41,265 nucleotides of DNA from NCBI GenBank assembly GCA_035455185.1, contig DATIFQ010000404.1, positions 1 through 41,265 of the forward strand, written 5' to 3'. The translations under genes were made by a program, and so were the position numbers. Positions within the stretch are counted from its first letter, which is position 1. Every line of letters begins with the position of its first letter. Below are positions 1 to 7,463 of the stretch, piece after piece. The notes under the pieces are model-generated. The model saw only the letters and a program-made list of their open reading frames with translations. It was not told the DNA's origin and searched no databases. Source of the stretch: JAEHDI01 sp035455185 (GTDB lineage Bacteria; Acidobacteriota; Terriglobia; Bryobacterales; Bryobacteraceae).

Positions 1-42
1 GAGCCCCACTACTTTTTGGCCGGATTGAAGAATTCTTTTCAA

Positions 43-63
43 AAGCCACGAAATAAGTGGCTT
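43..63. terminator. Stem-loop near the left edge
   Basis: AAGCCAC and GTGGCTT pair perfectly (7 bp) around a 7-base loop. Read on the minus strand, the stem is followed by TTTT, so it could end transcription leaving the window. Read on the plus strand, it could end a gene lying before the window. It sits 57 bases before the osmC start. Seen directly; the terminator role is inferred. Confidence 0.45.
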
Positions 64-120
64 CATTTGCGCCGTCAAACCTTAGAATAGACTCGCAGGA
101 CAATACCTCTGGAGAAATCT

Positions 121-549
121 ATGACCAGACAGGGATCCGCACGCTGGGAAGGCGCACTCCGCGACGGCAAGGGTACCCTCACCACGGAAAGCGGCGCCCT
201 CCTGAAAACACCATACTCCTACCCGAGCCGCTTCGAAAACTCCGCCGGAACAAATCCCGAAGAGCTGCTGGCGGCCGCCCACGCCGGTTGCTTCACCATG
301 GCTCTGACGGCGCAACTTGGGTCCTCCGGCGTCAAGCCGGACAGCATCTACACAACGGCTACGGTCACACTGGAAAAACAGCCGAGCGGTTACATGATCT
401 CCGGTGTGCATCTCGACGTGACGGCCAGAATCCCCGGCATCGATGCACTGCTGTTCGAGAGAGCAGCCGCTCAGGCGAAGGCGACCTGCCCGATATCCAC
501 CGTTCTGAAAACCAAAATCACGCTCGAGGCGCGACTCAGCGCGATGTGA
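121..549 (+). CDS. osmC: OsmC/Ohr-family peroxiredoxin
   Basis: A 142-residue cytoplasmic protein of normal OsmC length. OsmC enzymes reduce organic hydroperoxides with two conserved cysteines. Both are visible: C57 in HAGCFTMAL and C123 in ATCPIST, with the family motif NPEELLAAAHAGC before the first. The sheet-rich N-terminus (RWEGALRDGKGTLTTESG) fits the family. The ATG at 121 is preceded by TGGAGAA, a fair Shine-Dalgarno, and a TAGAAT -10-like hexamer lies at 83-88. It is a single-gene unit converging on the next gene with a 22-base gap. OsmC rather than Ohr is chosen from the LAAAHAGCF context; the substrate is unknown. Confidence 0.93.
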   Translation: MTRQGSARWEGALRDGKGTLTTESGALLKTPYSYPSRFENSAGTNPEELLAAAHAGCFTMALTAQLGSSGVKPDSIYTTATVTLEKQPSGYMISGVHLDVTARIPGIDALLFERAAAQAKATCPISTVLKTKITLEARLSAM

Positions 550-571
550 CGGAGGGAATCCTGCTGATCCG

Positions 572-2215
572 TCACCTTGCCCTCCGGACCGGCGAAACGA
601 TCACCTTCTTGGCGGCGCCTGCCGGCACGGCGACGTCGATTCCCTCGATCAACTCGCTGCCCAGCCTGATCTCCTCCTTGCCGCTAATGGCGTCTCGTAC
701 CGTGTATAGCGTGTTCTCGTCTACCGTGTGCCACTCCGGCCATTCGTTGAGCCGGGCGTAGTTTTTCGTCAGGTTCAACACCCGCCGATGGCGCGCGTAG
801 TCGAACGCCACCCGCCCCGACCAAGGCTTCGGAGAATGAACGCTGACGAGCAGCCGCTCGCCGTCTCGGACGGCGCCAAGTTCCACGTCGGGCGCCCAGT
901 CTTTCAGATAGCAACCCTGTGTTTTCATCATCGCGTACAGCAGCAGCGTCCGGTTCCAGTTCCCGTCGCCGTACCATCGCTCGATCGTCCCGTCCGGCCT
1001 TTGGTACGCGATCAGCGTCTTCATCTCCGACTCGATCCAATCCAGCGCTTCCGGCACAGGTTCGCGAGCCACCAGGTACAACGCGCTCTCGATCGAATCG
1101 GCGTACCCGTCCATGCTTCCGCTTTCCCAGTCGTAGTTGCGGTACTTCGGTAAATTTGTGAGTACTCGCCGCACGGCGTCGCGATACTTCGTGTCGCCCG
1201 TGACCTGATAAAAGGCGTAGACTGCCGCGTACACATAACCCCAGTTGTCGGAGAGCCTGTCGTTGCGTGGCGCCAGGTCTCGGTTCGCGACTTCGTTGTA
1301 CAGCATCCCATCAGGGTTGGCTGACTCCAGAACCCGGTCCAGCATCCGCCGGATCACAGGCAGCCAGGTTTTCCCCCGCTCCCGGCCCATATCGGTCTCT
1401 AGCGCGTGTAGTAACACCAAACCCACGATCACTTCGTTGCCGTGGTCGCGAAACCGCGTGTGGCCGGCGTCGGATAGTTTGCGGAAGTCCCATCGATACC
1501 CGGGAAGGTATCCGTTGGCCGGAAGGATCTCCTGAACGTACGCATCTCCTATCTCCTCGGCCCATCGCAGGAATCTTGGGTCCGCAGTCATCGGAATCAG
1601 GCGGGCGAGCGTCTGCAAAACGTCCCCGTTCAATTCCGCACCGTCGTCAGGAAGGTTGCCGAACCGGGTCTCGACCGGCGCGTGCGCCGCGAAGTCCGCG
1701 GTCATGTCAACCATCCGGTGGAACCAGGGTGTCCGCCCGAGCAGTTCCGTCACCGAGACCAGCCCGTCCTTGGCGTATTCCCCTGCCCCAAAGAAACTCG
1801 GCGGGCCGAGTTTCCGCGTCTTGAAATCCAGGTTGCCCGGTATCGAGCCCGCGGCGTTCGTAAATCGGATCTCATTCCGCAGCATGTCGATCATGCGGCC
1901 GCGATATACCTGCGGATCAGTGAAGAACGCGGTCAGGATCAGATACGGGTAATTGTCGGCTCCGGAGTTATGCGGTGTGTACGCCGACTCCACGTTCGCC
2001 TTGCCGCGGATGAGACCCGGCAACCTGTCAGGCAGCAGCAGTGTCTCGCGGTCCGCGTAAGAAAGCCAGGCGTGAAGCATCTTCCGAGTCCGGCTGAAGA
2101 TATCGTCCACTCGCGTTCCGTTGGCGCGAGCAGTTTTCCAGAGCTCGCCCTCGGAACCGTATCCAGGCGCCGCCAGGATCGCCAGCAACAGAAATCGCAG
2201 TAAATGGGGTCTCAT
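572..2215 (-). CDS. Secreted (alpha/alpha) toroid, glycosidase-like protein
   Basis: About 547 residues with an N-terminal signal peptide (MRPHLLRFLLLAILAAPGYG). The body is helix-rich with repeated Trp/Tyr/Asp-containing segments (NWGYVYAAVYAFYQVTGD, DGYADSIESALYLVA, PDGTIERWYGDGNWNRTLLLYAM), the look of a six-hairpin alpha/alpha barrel as in many glycoside hydrolases and lyases. The last ~110 residues look beta-rich. I cannot name a GH family. It probably acts on polysaccharide outside the cytoplasm, in line with the divergent sialidase-fold neighbour. ATG 2215 has GGAAG five bases upstream; an in-frame GTG at 2227 lies nine bases after a TACTAT hexamer and is the alternative, leaderless start. 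Confidence 0.6.
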   Translation of the reverse strand: MRPHLLRFLLLAILAAPGYGSEGELWKTARANGTRVDDIFSRTRKMLHAWLSYADRETLLLPDRLPGLIRGKANVESAYTPHNSGADNYPYLILTAFFTDPQVYRGRMIDMLRNEIRFTNAAGSIPGNLDFKTRKLGPPSFFGAGEYAKDGLVSVTELLGRTPWFHRMVDMTADFAAHAPVETRFGNLPDDGAELNGDVLQTLARLIPMTADPRFLRWAEEIGDAYVQEILPANGYLPGYRWDFRKLSDAGHTRFRDHGNEVIVGLVLLHALETDMGRERGKTWLPVIRRMLDRVLESANPDGMLYNEVANRDLAPRNDRLSDNWGYVYAAVYAFYQVTGDTKYRDAVRRVLTNLPKYRNYDWESGSMDGYADSIESALYLVAREPVPEALDWIESEMKTLIAYQRPDGTIERWYGDGNWNRTLLLYAMMKTQGCYLKDWAPDVELGAVRDGERLLVSVHSPKPWSGRVAFDYARHRRVLNLTKNYARLNEWPEWHTVDENTLYTVRDAISGKEEIRLGSELIEGIDVAVPAGAAKKVIVSPVRRAR

Positions 2216-2232
2216 GGTCGCTTCCACGCACG

Positions 2233-2242
2233 TACAATAGTA
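2233..2242. promoter_or_regulatory. Overlapping divergent -10 elements (toroid protein / sialidase)
   Basis: On the plus strand TACAAT (2233-2238) lies 12 bases before the sialidase ATG at 2251. On the minus strand TACTAT (2242-2237) lies nine bases before a GTG at 2227. The two hexamers share two bases, so both genes cannot easily be transcribed at the same moment. Spacing and matches are seen; promoter function is inferred. Confidence 0.45.
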
Positions 2243-2250
2243 GTAAATCG

Positions 2251-3303
2251 ATGCGACATCTCACCTGGATTTCGCTCGCCCTTTGCCTGATGGCAGTGAC
2301 GCGATGTGGCGCGGCCGGGAATGGGCAGGCCGAAATCGTCGACGCGAAAGCCATCTGGGGCCGTGCCCCGCATAACGCCTTCACCGATCTCGCGCGATTC
2401 AAGGGTCGCTGGTATTGCACGTTTCGCGAGGGACAAGGCCACGTCTCCCCCGGCGGGGAGCTGCGTGTCCTGTCGTCGGCGGACGGTGAAGTCTGGGGCT
2501 CCTCGGCCCTGTTGTCGATGCCAGGCGCGGACCTGCGTGACCCCAAGCTGAGTGCGACCCCGGACGGCCATCTGCTGCTGATGGCCGCCGCGGCCTGGCC
2601 CCCTCCCGCCGAGGTGACTCACCGCAGCGTTACCTGGCTTTCAAGCAACGGCAAGGAGTGGTCGGGCCCGGCAGAGGTCGGCGACCCGAACGTCTGGCTG
2701 TGGCGCGTCTCTTGGCACATGGGACGGGCCTACGGGCTGGGCTACAGCACCACAGCCGACCGGTTTGTGCGAGCCTATACGAGCCGGGATGGTACTCGAT
2801 TCACTTCCCTTGCTGACAGGGTCCTCGATTCCGGCTATCCGAATGAGAGCTCAATTCTCTTTCTCCCGGATAACACCGCCTTGTGCCTCCTCCGCCGCGA
2901 CGGAGACGACGCCACTGCGCAGCTCGGAAAGGCCGTCCCTCCGTATCGCGGCTGGACCTGGCAAGATCTCGGCGTGAAGATTGGCGGGCCGAACATGATC
3001 CGGCTCCCTGATGGCCGCATCGTGGCGGCCGTGCGGCTCTACGACCGACGAGCCCGCACGTCGCTTTGCTGGCTAGACCCGGAACAACCAAGACTGGATG
3101 AATTCCTCACGCTTCCCTCCGGCGGTGACAACAGCTACCCCGGGCTTGTTTTTCATGACGGTCTCCTTTGGGTGAGCTATTATTCGTCTCACGAGGGCAA
3201 GTCAATGATCTACTTGGCAAAGGTTCGTATTCCGCCCGCTGAGGAATTGAAACCTGAGCGCAAACCAGCCTGGCAACCCAGGCATTCGGCAATGGGGAGG
3301 TGA
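2251..3303 (+). CDS. Secreted sialidase-fold (BNR-repeat) protein
   Basis: 350 residues with a signal peptide (MRHLTWISLALCLMAVTRCGAAG). The sequence has the beta-propeller pattern of the sialidase superfamily: an early RFKGRWYCTFREGQGH segment with Arg/Glu, a degenerate Asp-box-like turn (SSADGEVWGSS; compare SxDxGxxW), another at SSNGKEWSGP, and the late PDGRIVAAVRLYD and GGDNSYPGLVFHDGLLWVSYYSSHEGKS segments seen in secreted exo-sialidase-like proteins of soil bacteria. True sialic acid specificity is not shown. Its stop overlaps the next start by four bases (GTGA, 3300-3303), so a phosphatase is translationally coupled to an exported protein, which is odd. Confidence 0.75.
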   Translation: MRHLTWISLALCLMAVTRCGAAGNGQAEIVDAKAIWGRAPHNAFTDLARFKGRWYCTFREGQGHVSPGGELRVLSSADGEVWGSSALLSMPGADLRDPKLSATPDGHLLLMAAAAWPPPAEVTHRSVTWLSSNGKEWSGPAEVGDPNVWLWRVSWHMGRAYGLGYSTTADRFVRAYTSRDGTRFTSLADRVLDSGYPNESSILFLPDNTALCLLRRDGDDATAQLGKAVPPYRGWTWQDLGVKIGGPNMIRLPDGRIVAAVRLYDRRARTSLCWLDPEQPRLDEFLTLPSGGDNSYPGLVFHDGLLWVSYYSSHEGKSMIYLAKVRIPPAEELKPERKPAWQPRHSAMGR

Positions 3304-4289
3304 GTATGGCGGTTGGGGATAGCGCAATCCGTGACCAGTTGCTTTTTCGCAGGGATCGCCTTCAGACGGCCATGCCCGGCGCGCCCACGCAAGCCCGGCT
3401 TGCCCAGCTCCTCGATGAAGTGGACGCCGCCTTGACCCGCCTCGATGACGGCACATTCGGCCTTTGTGCAACTTGCCACGATCCCATCGAGCCCGACCGG
3501 CTTGCGGCCGACCCTCTCGTCCAGTATTGCCTCGACCATCTGACGCCTGACCAGCGTCGGGCTCTCCAAATGGATCTCGACCTGGCCTCGCACATCCAGC
3601 GCGGCTTCCTGCCCGAGCGCACCGTCAACACGGCCGGCTGGGAGGTCCACTACCACTACGAGCCCGCCCATGCCGTCAGTGGCGACTACTGCGACGTTCT
3701 CCGGGCCAGCCCGGACGGCCTCTTCTTCCTCATCGGTGACGTGTCCGGGAAGGGTGTGTCCGCCTCGATCCTCATGGCTCAGCTTCATGCCATCTTCCGT
3801 AGCCTGACTTCGAACCACTTGCCCGTTGACGAGCTCGTCGCGCGCGCAAACCGGATCTTCTGTGAAAGCACGCTGGCCGCCTACTATGCTACGCTCGTCT
3901 GCGGCAGGGTGGATCGTTCCGGGCGCCTTGAACTCTGCAACGCGGGCCACTGCCCGCCGCTCCTGGTGCGCGGGTCTGAGGTCACGAAGATCGAAGCCAC
4001 CGGGCTCCCGGTCGGCCTTTTCTGCAGCGGCCACTACTCTGCCAAGGGCCTGCAGCTTTCCGCCGGCGACATGCTGTTCCTGTACACCGATGGCCTCTCG
4101 GAAGCACGAAATCGCGCCGACACCGAGTACGGTGAAGAGAGACTCGCCGAATTGCTGTGTGCCCGTCCGGGACTTTCACCCCACGAAGTCACCTCCGAGT
4201 GCCTTAAGGATCTGGCGAAGCACCTCGGGACCGCGCCGAAAACGGACGACCTCACGATCATGGCCCTTCGCTACAGCGGCAAGGCTTGA
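3300..4289 (+). CDS. DksA-type zinc finger fused to SpoIIE-family PP2C phosphatase
   Basis: 329 residues, cytoplasmic. Residues ~10-80 look like the end of a DksA/TraR protein: a helix ending LDEVDAALTRLDDGTFGLC, then C56-x2-C59-x17-C77-x2-H80, the DksA zinc-finger spacing with the last Cys replaced by His. Residues ~90-329 are a PPM/SpoIIE phosphatase, with the metal-binding motifs SGDYCDV, IGDVSGKGVSAS, LYTDGLSEARN and DDLTIMAL. Such phosphatases dephosphorylate Ser/Thr, often on anti-sigma antagonists (RsbU type). The GTG start at 3300 overlaps the sialidase stop; ATG 3306 is an alternative. No partner anti-sigma or STAS gene is adjacent. Confidence 0.85.
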   Translation: MSMAVGDSAIRDQLLFRRDRLQTAMPGAPTQARLAQLLDEVDAALTRLDDGTFGLCATCHDPIEPDRLAADPLVQYCLDHLTPDQRRALQMDLDLASHIQRGFLPERTVNTAGWEVHYHYEPAHAVSGDYCDVLRASPDGLFFLIGDVSGKGVSASILMAQLHAIFRSLTSNHLPVDELVARANRIFCESTLAAYYATLVCGRVDRSGRLELCNAGHCPPLLVRGSEVTKIEATGLPVGLFCSGHYSAKGLQLSAGDMLFLYTDGLSEARNRADTEYGEERLAELLCARPGLSPHEVTSECLKDLAKHLGTAPKTDDLTIMALRYSGKA

Positions 4290-4320
4290 CTACCGTCCCG
4301 TCTGACACCGCGCCGGGGAT

Positions 4321-5238
4321 TCAACTCCGAAATCCGTAACGGAATCCGTTCTCCGCGATGTGCCGCAGTTCGTACTCCGCAAAGCCAAGCTCCCGTGCGG
4401 CAATCTCATACTCACGTGTCAGTGTTGTGTGAAACATCGCCGGATCGTCGGTGTTCAGAGTAATCGGTACACCCGCGTCGTACAGCCGCCGCACCGGATG
4501 CTGTCGCAGTGAACCGACGGATCCGGTGCACACGTTGCTCGAGATGGAAACCTCCAGCGGGATGTTGTGGTCGCGCAGATGCTTCATCAGTACCGGGTCC
4601 TCGATCGATCTGATGCCGTGTCCGATTCGCTCCGCCCCCAGTTCCAGTGCGGCCCAAACGGAATCCGGCCCACCCGTCTCCCCGGCATGCGCCGTCAGGT
4701 GCAGGCCGGCCTTTCTCGCTATTCCGAACGCTTCTCCGAACAGCCGCGCCGGCCCGCGGTCCTCGTCCCCGCCGATTCCGAAGCCAACGACGCCATCTCC
4801 GGTCCTCTCAGCGGCGAGCTCCGCCACCCGGTTCACGTGTTCCACGCCGAACTGACGTACTGCATCGAACAGCCACCACACTGTCACCCGCGAATCCAGC
4901 GCCTCCCTCCTCATAGCGTCAAAGATAGGCGCAATTTCCAGCCCGCGCCAGATCGCAATGCCGACGGAGAAGATGATCTCCACGTACTGCACGTTCTCCG
5001 ATTCCAGCCGCTCCAGCAGCCTTCGGGTCGCCAACGCATATTGTTCCGGTGTTCCGAGCTGATCGACTACCCACTTGAAGCTTTTGAGGAACTCGAGGAA
5101 ATTCGTGTACTCGTAGCGTTCCCGGATTTGTTCAAGGCTCAACACAGGCGCGAGTTCCAGGAGCGTCTCCGGTTCAATCGCACCTTCCAGATGCACGTGC
5201 AGCTCCGCTTTGGGCAAAGCGTGATAGAAGTTGCCCAT
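4321..5238 (-). CDS. add: Adenosine deaminase family protein
   Basis: 305 residues from ATG 5238. It shows the full metal-dependent deaminase set: LPKAELHVHLEG near the N-terminus (H14 and H16 bind metal), LTAHAGETGG, ERIGHGIRS and LNTDDPAMF (tandem Asp). The family converts adenosine to inosine; a subgroup deaminates 6-amino-6-deoxyfutalosine in menaquinone synthesis, and sequence alone does not separate them here. Starting at 5238 (MGNFYHALPKAELH) matches the usual length and sits seven bases after the -10-like TATTAT; ATG 5247 would overlap that hexamer, and the open frame runs back to 5424 inside glgB. It is divergent from glgB, with 20 bases between the start codons. Confidence 0.88.
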   Translation of the reverse strand: MGNFYHALPKAELHVHLEGAIEPETLLELAPVLSLEQIRERYEYTNFLEFLKSFKWVVDQLGTPEQYALATRRLLERLESENVQYVEIIFSVGIAIWRGLEIAPIFDAMRREALDSRVTVWWLFDAVRQFGVEHVNRVAELAAERTGDGVVGFGIGGDEDRGPARLFGEAFGIARKAGLHLTAHAGETGGPDSVWAALELGAERIGHGIRSIEDPVLMKHLRDHNIPLEVSISSNVCTGSVGSLRQHPVRRLYDAGVPITLNTDDPAMFHTTLTREYEIAARELGFAEYELRHIAENGFRYGFRS

Positions 5239-5244
5239 CCCTGC

Positions 5245-5251
5245 CATAATA
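5245..5251. promoter_or_regulatory. Shared symmetric -10 element for add and glgB
   Basis: The heptamer CATAATA reads CATAAT on the plus strand, eight bases before the glgB ATG (5259), and TATTAT on the minus strand (5251-5246), seven bases before the add ATG (5238). With transcription starting about seven bases after a -10, both messages would begin at or next to their start codons. Each -35 region would lie inside the other gene. The hexamers and spacings are seen; promoter activity is inferred. Confidence 0.6.
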
Positions 5252-5258
5252 GCGTTCG

Positions 5259-7436
5259 ATGAAACAGTCCGAAATCGAAGCGATTGTTGGCGGCTATCAT
5301 GGCGACCCCTTCGGGATTCTCGGGCCGCACGCCGATGCGAAAAACGGAAACTCAGCCCGATGGGAAGTGCGAGCGTTCCTCCCTCAAGCGGCTGAAGCTT
5401 CCACATTGATTGGTGGCGCTGCATGGCCGATGGAAAAACTCCAGCGCGACGGCTTCTATGTCGCCGTGCTCGATGACGAACCGAAATCCTACCGGCTGCG
5501 GCTCAAGTTGTGGAACGGACACACCGTCGAGATCGAAGATCCATACCGTTTCCCCCCGCTGCTCAGCGGGTATGACCTTCATCTTCACGCCGAAGGCACC
5601 CTTCACGAGGCCTTCCACACGCTTGGCGCGCACCTCGTTCAGTGCGATGGCGTCACAGGCGTTCGATTCGCGGTCTGGGCGCCCAATGCCGAGGTCGTCT
5701 CGGTCGTCGGTGACTTCAACGAATGGGACACTCGCCGCCACCCCATGCGTCTGCGCGAAGGCGGCGTCTGGGAGATCTTCATTCCTGAAATCGGCGTGGG
5801 TCGAGCTTACAAGTATTTCGTCCGGTCACGAGTCCACGGCCACCGGCAGATGAAGGCCGATCCGTATGCGTTTCAGTTCGAGACGCCGCCAAAGTCCGCG
5901 TCGATCGTCTCGAATCTGGACTCCTACGACTGGGGCGATTCGGCCTGGATGGATGCCCGCGCACAACGCGATCTGCTCAAGGCACCCGTCTCCATCTACG
6001 AGGTCCACCTGGAATCCTGGCTGCGCGGTCCCCATAACAAAATCCTCAGCTACCGCGAGCTCGCCGATAAGCTCGTCGCATACGTCAAGCAACTGGGCTA
6101 CACTCACATCGAACTGCTGCCCATTATGGAGCATCCTTTTGCCGGCTCCTGGGGTTATCAGGTGATTGGCTTCTTCGCTCCCACCTCCCGCTTCGGCCCG
6201 CCCGAGGACTTCATGTACTTCGTCGACCGCTGCCACCAGGCCGGAATCGGGGTCATCGTCGACTGGGTGCCAGCCCACTTCCCAAAGGACGCTCACGGCC
6301 TGGCGTGGTTCGACGGAACCGCCCTGTACGAACACGCGGACCCCCGAAAAGGCGAACAGCGCGACTGGGGTACCCTGATCTTCAACTATGGCCGCAACGA
6401 GGTCCGCGGCTTCCTGATCTCGAGCGCCCTCTTCTGGCTGAAGCGCTATCACATCGATGGGCTTCGCGTGGATGCGGTCGCGTCCATGCTCTACCTCGAC
6501 TATTCGCGGAAACCTGGCGAGTGGGTCCCGAACCAGTTCGGAGGCAACGAGAATCTGGAAGCGATCGACTTTCTCCGCAAGTTCAACGAACTCACCCACC
6601 AGGTCCCCGGGGCCATCACTGTCGCCGAGGAATCCACGGCGTTCTCGGGCGTCTCGCGGCCCGTTTATCTGGGCGGGCTGGGTTTCACCATGAAGTGGAA
6701 CATGGGATGGATGCACGACATGCTGAAGTACTTCTCCACCGATCCGGTCTACCGCCGGCACCATCACCAGAACATCACCTTCAGCATGCTCTACGCCTTC
6801 ACAGAGAATTTCGTGCTGCCGGTTTCCCACGACGAAGTGGTCCACACCAAACGATCTCTGCTCAGCAAAATGCCCGGCGACGAATGGCAGCGCTTCGCCA
6901 ACACTCGCGCCTTTCTGTCTTACATGTACGCGCATCCCGGCAAGAAGCTCCTCTTCATGGGTTCCGAGATCGGCCAGTATGAGGAATGGAACCACGACGC
7001 ATCGATTCGCTGGGAACTACTGGAGTTCGATTATCACCGGAAACTCCAGGCGCTCGTCCGCGAACTGAACCGGATTTATCGTTCCGAACCCGCACTCTAC
7101 GAAGTGGACTTCCAGTGGAACGGCTTCGAATGGATCGACTTGAGCGACGTGGACAACTCCATCATCTCGTTCCTCCGGCGCGCCGCCGATCCGGAAGATC
7201 TTCTGCTGTTTACGTGCAACTTCACTCCGGTGCCCCGAGAGGGCTACCGCCTGGGCGTCCCTGCCGCCGGCTATTACCGGGAGGTGTTCAACAGTGACTC
7301 GGAGTTGTTCGGAGGCAGCAACATGGGCAACGCTGGCGGTGTCAACGCCCGCCCCATCCCTTGCCACGGCCGCCAGGACAGCATCCAGATCACCCTGCCG
7401 CCCCTCGCTGTCGTCGCCTTCAAACGTAGAATGTAG
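5259..7436 (+). CDS. glgB: 1,4-alpha-glucan branching enzyme GlgB
   Basis: 725 residues, full GlgB length, cytoplasmic; it makes the alpha-1,6 branches of glycogen. Order: N1-type carbohydrate-binding region (~1-110), CBM48 (~110-215, VRFAVWAPNAEVVSVVGDFNEWD), GH13 barrel (~230-600) and C-terminal beta domain. Catalytic residues are clear: nucleophile D405 in GLRVDAVASM, acid/base E457 in VAEEST, and D525 in PVSHDEVVH, nearly the E. coli numbering. No other glycogen gene is adjacent. There is no Shine-Dalgarno; the ATG follows CATAAT by eight bases, suggesting a leaderless message. Confidence 0.98.
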   Translation: MKQSEIEAIVGGYHGDPFGILGPHADAKNGNSARWEVRAFLPQAAEASTLIGGAAWPMEKLQRDGFYVAVLDDEPKSYRLRLKLWNGHTVEIEDPYRFPPLLSGYDLHLHAEGTLHEAFHTLGAHLVQCDGVTGVRFAVWAPNAEVVSVVGDFNEWDTRRHPMRLREGGVWEIFIPEIGVGRAYKYFVRSRVHGHRQMKADPYAFQFETPPKSASIVSNLDSYDWGDSAWMDARAQRDLLKAPVSIYEVHLESWLRGPHNKILSYRELADKLVAYVKQLGYTHIELLPIMEHPFAGSWGYQVIGFFAPTSRFGPPEDFMYFVDRCHQAGIGVIVDWVPAHFPKDAHGLAWFDGTALYEHADPRKGEQRDWGTLIFNYGRNEVRGFLISSALFWLKRYHIDGLRVDAVASMLYLDYSRKPGEWVPNQFGGNENLEAIDFLRKFNELTHQVPGAITVAEESTAFSGVSRPVYLGGLGFTMKWNMGWMHDMLKYFSTDPVYRRHHHQNITFSMLYAFTENFVLPVSHDEVVHTKRSLLSKMPGDEWQRFANTRAFLSYMYAHPGKKLLFMGSEIGQYEEWNHDASIRWELLEFDYHRKLQALVRELNRIYRSEPALYEVDFQWNGFEWIDLSDVDNSIISFLRRAADPEDLLLFTCNFTPVPREGYRLGVPAAGYYREVFNSDSELFGGSNMGNAGGVNARPIPCHGRQDSIQITLPPLAVVAFKRRM

Positions 7437-7447
7437 GGCTGTAGTAT
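7419..7447 (+). promoter_or_regulatory. Candidate promoter for the PYROXD2-like gene inside the glgB 3' end
   Basis: TTCAAA (7419-7424) and TAGTAT (7442-7447) are 17 bases apart, 16 bases before the ATG at 7464. This could allow transcription independent of glgB. Spacing seen, function inferred. Confidence 0.35.
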
Positions 7448-7463
7448 CGCCTGGGATATACGC

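Noticed and set aside
5826..6995. 389-residue open frame on the minus strand
   Set aside because: Antisense to the catalytic core of glgB; no domain pattern.
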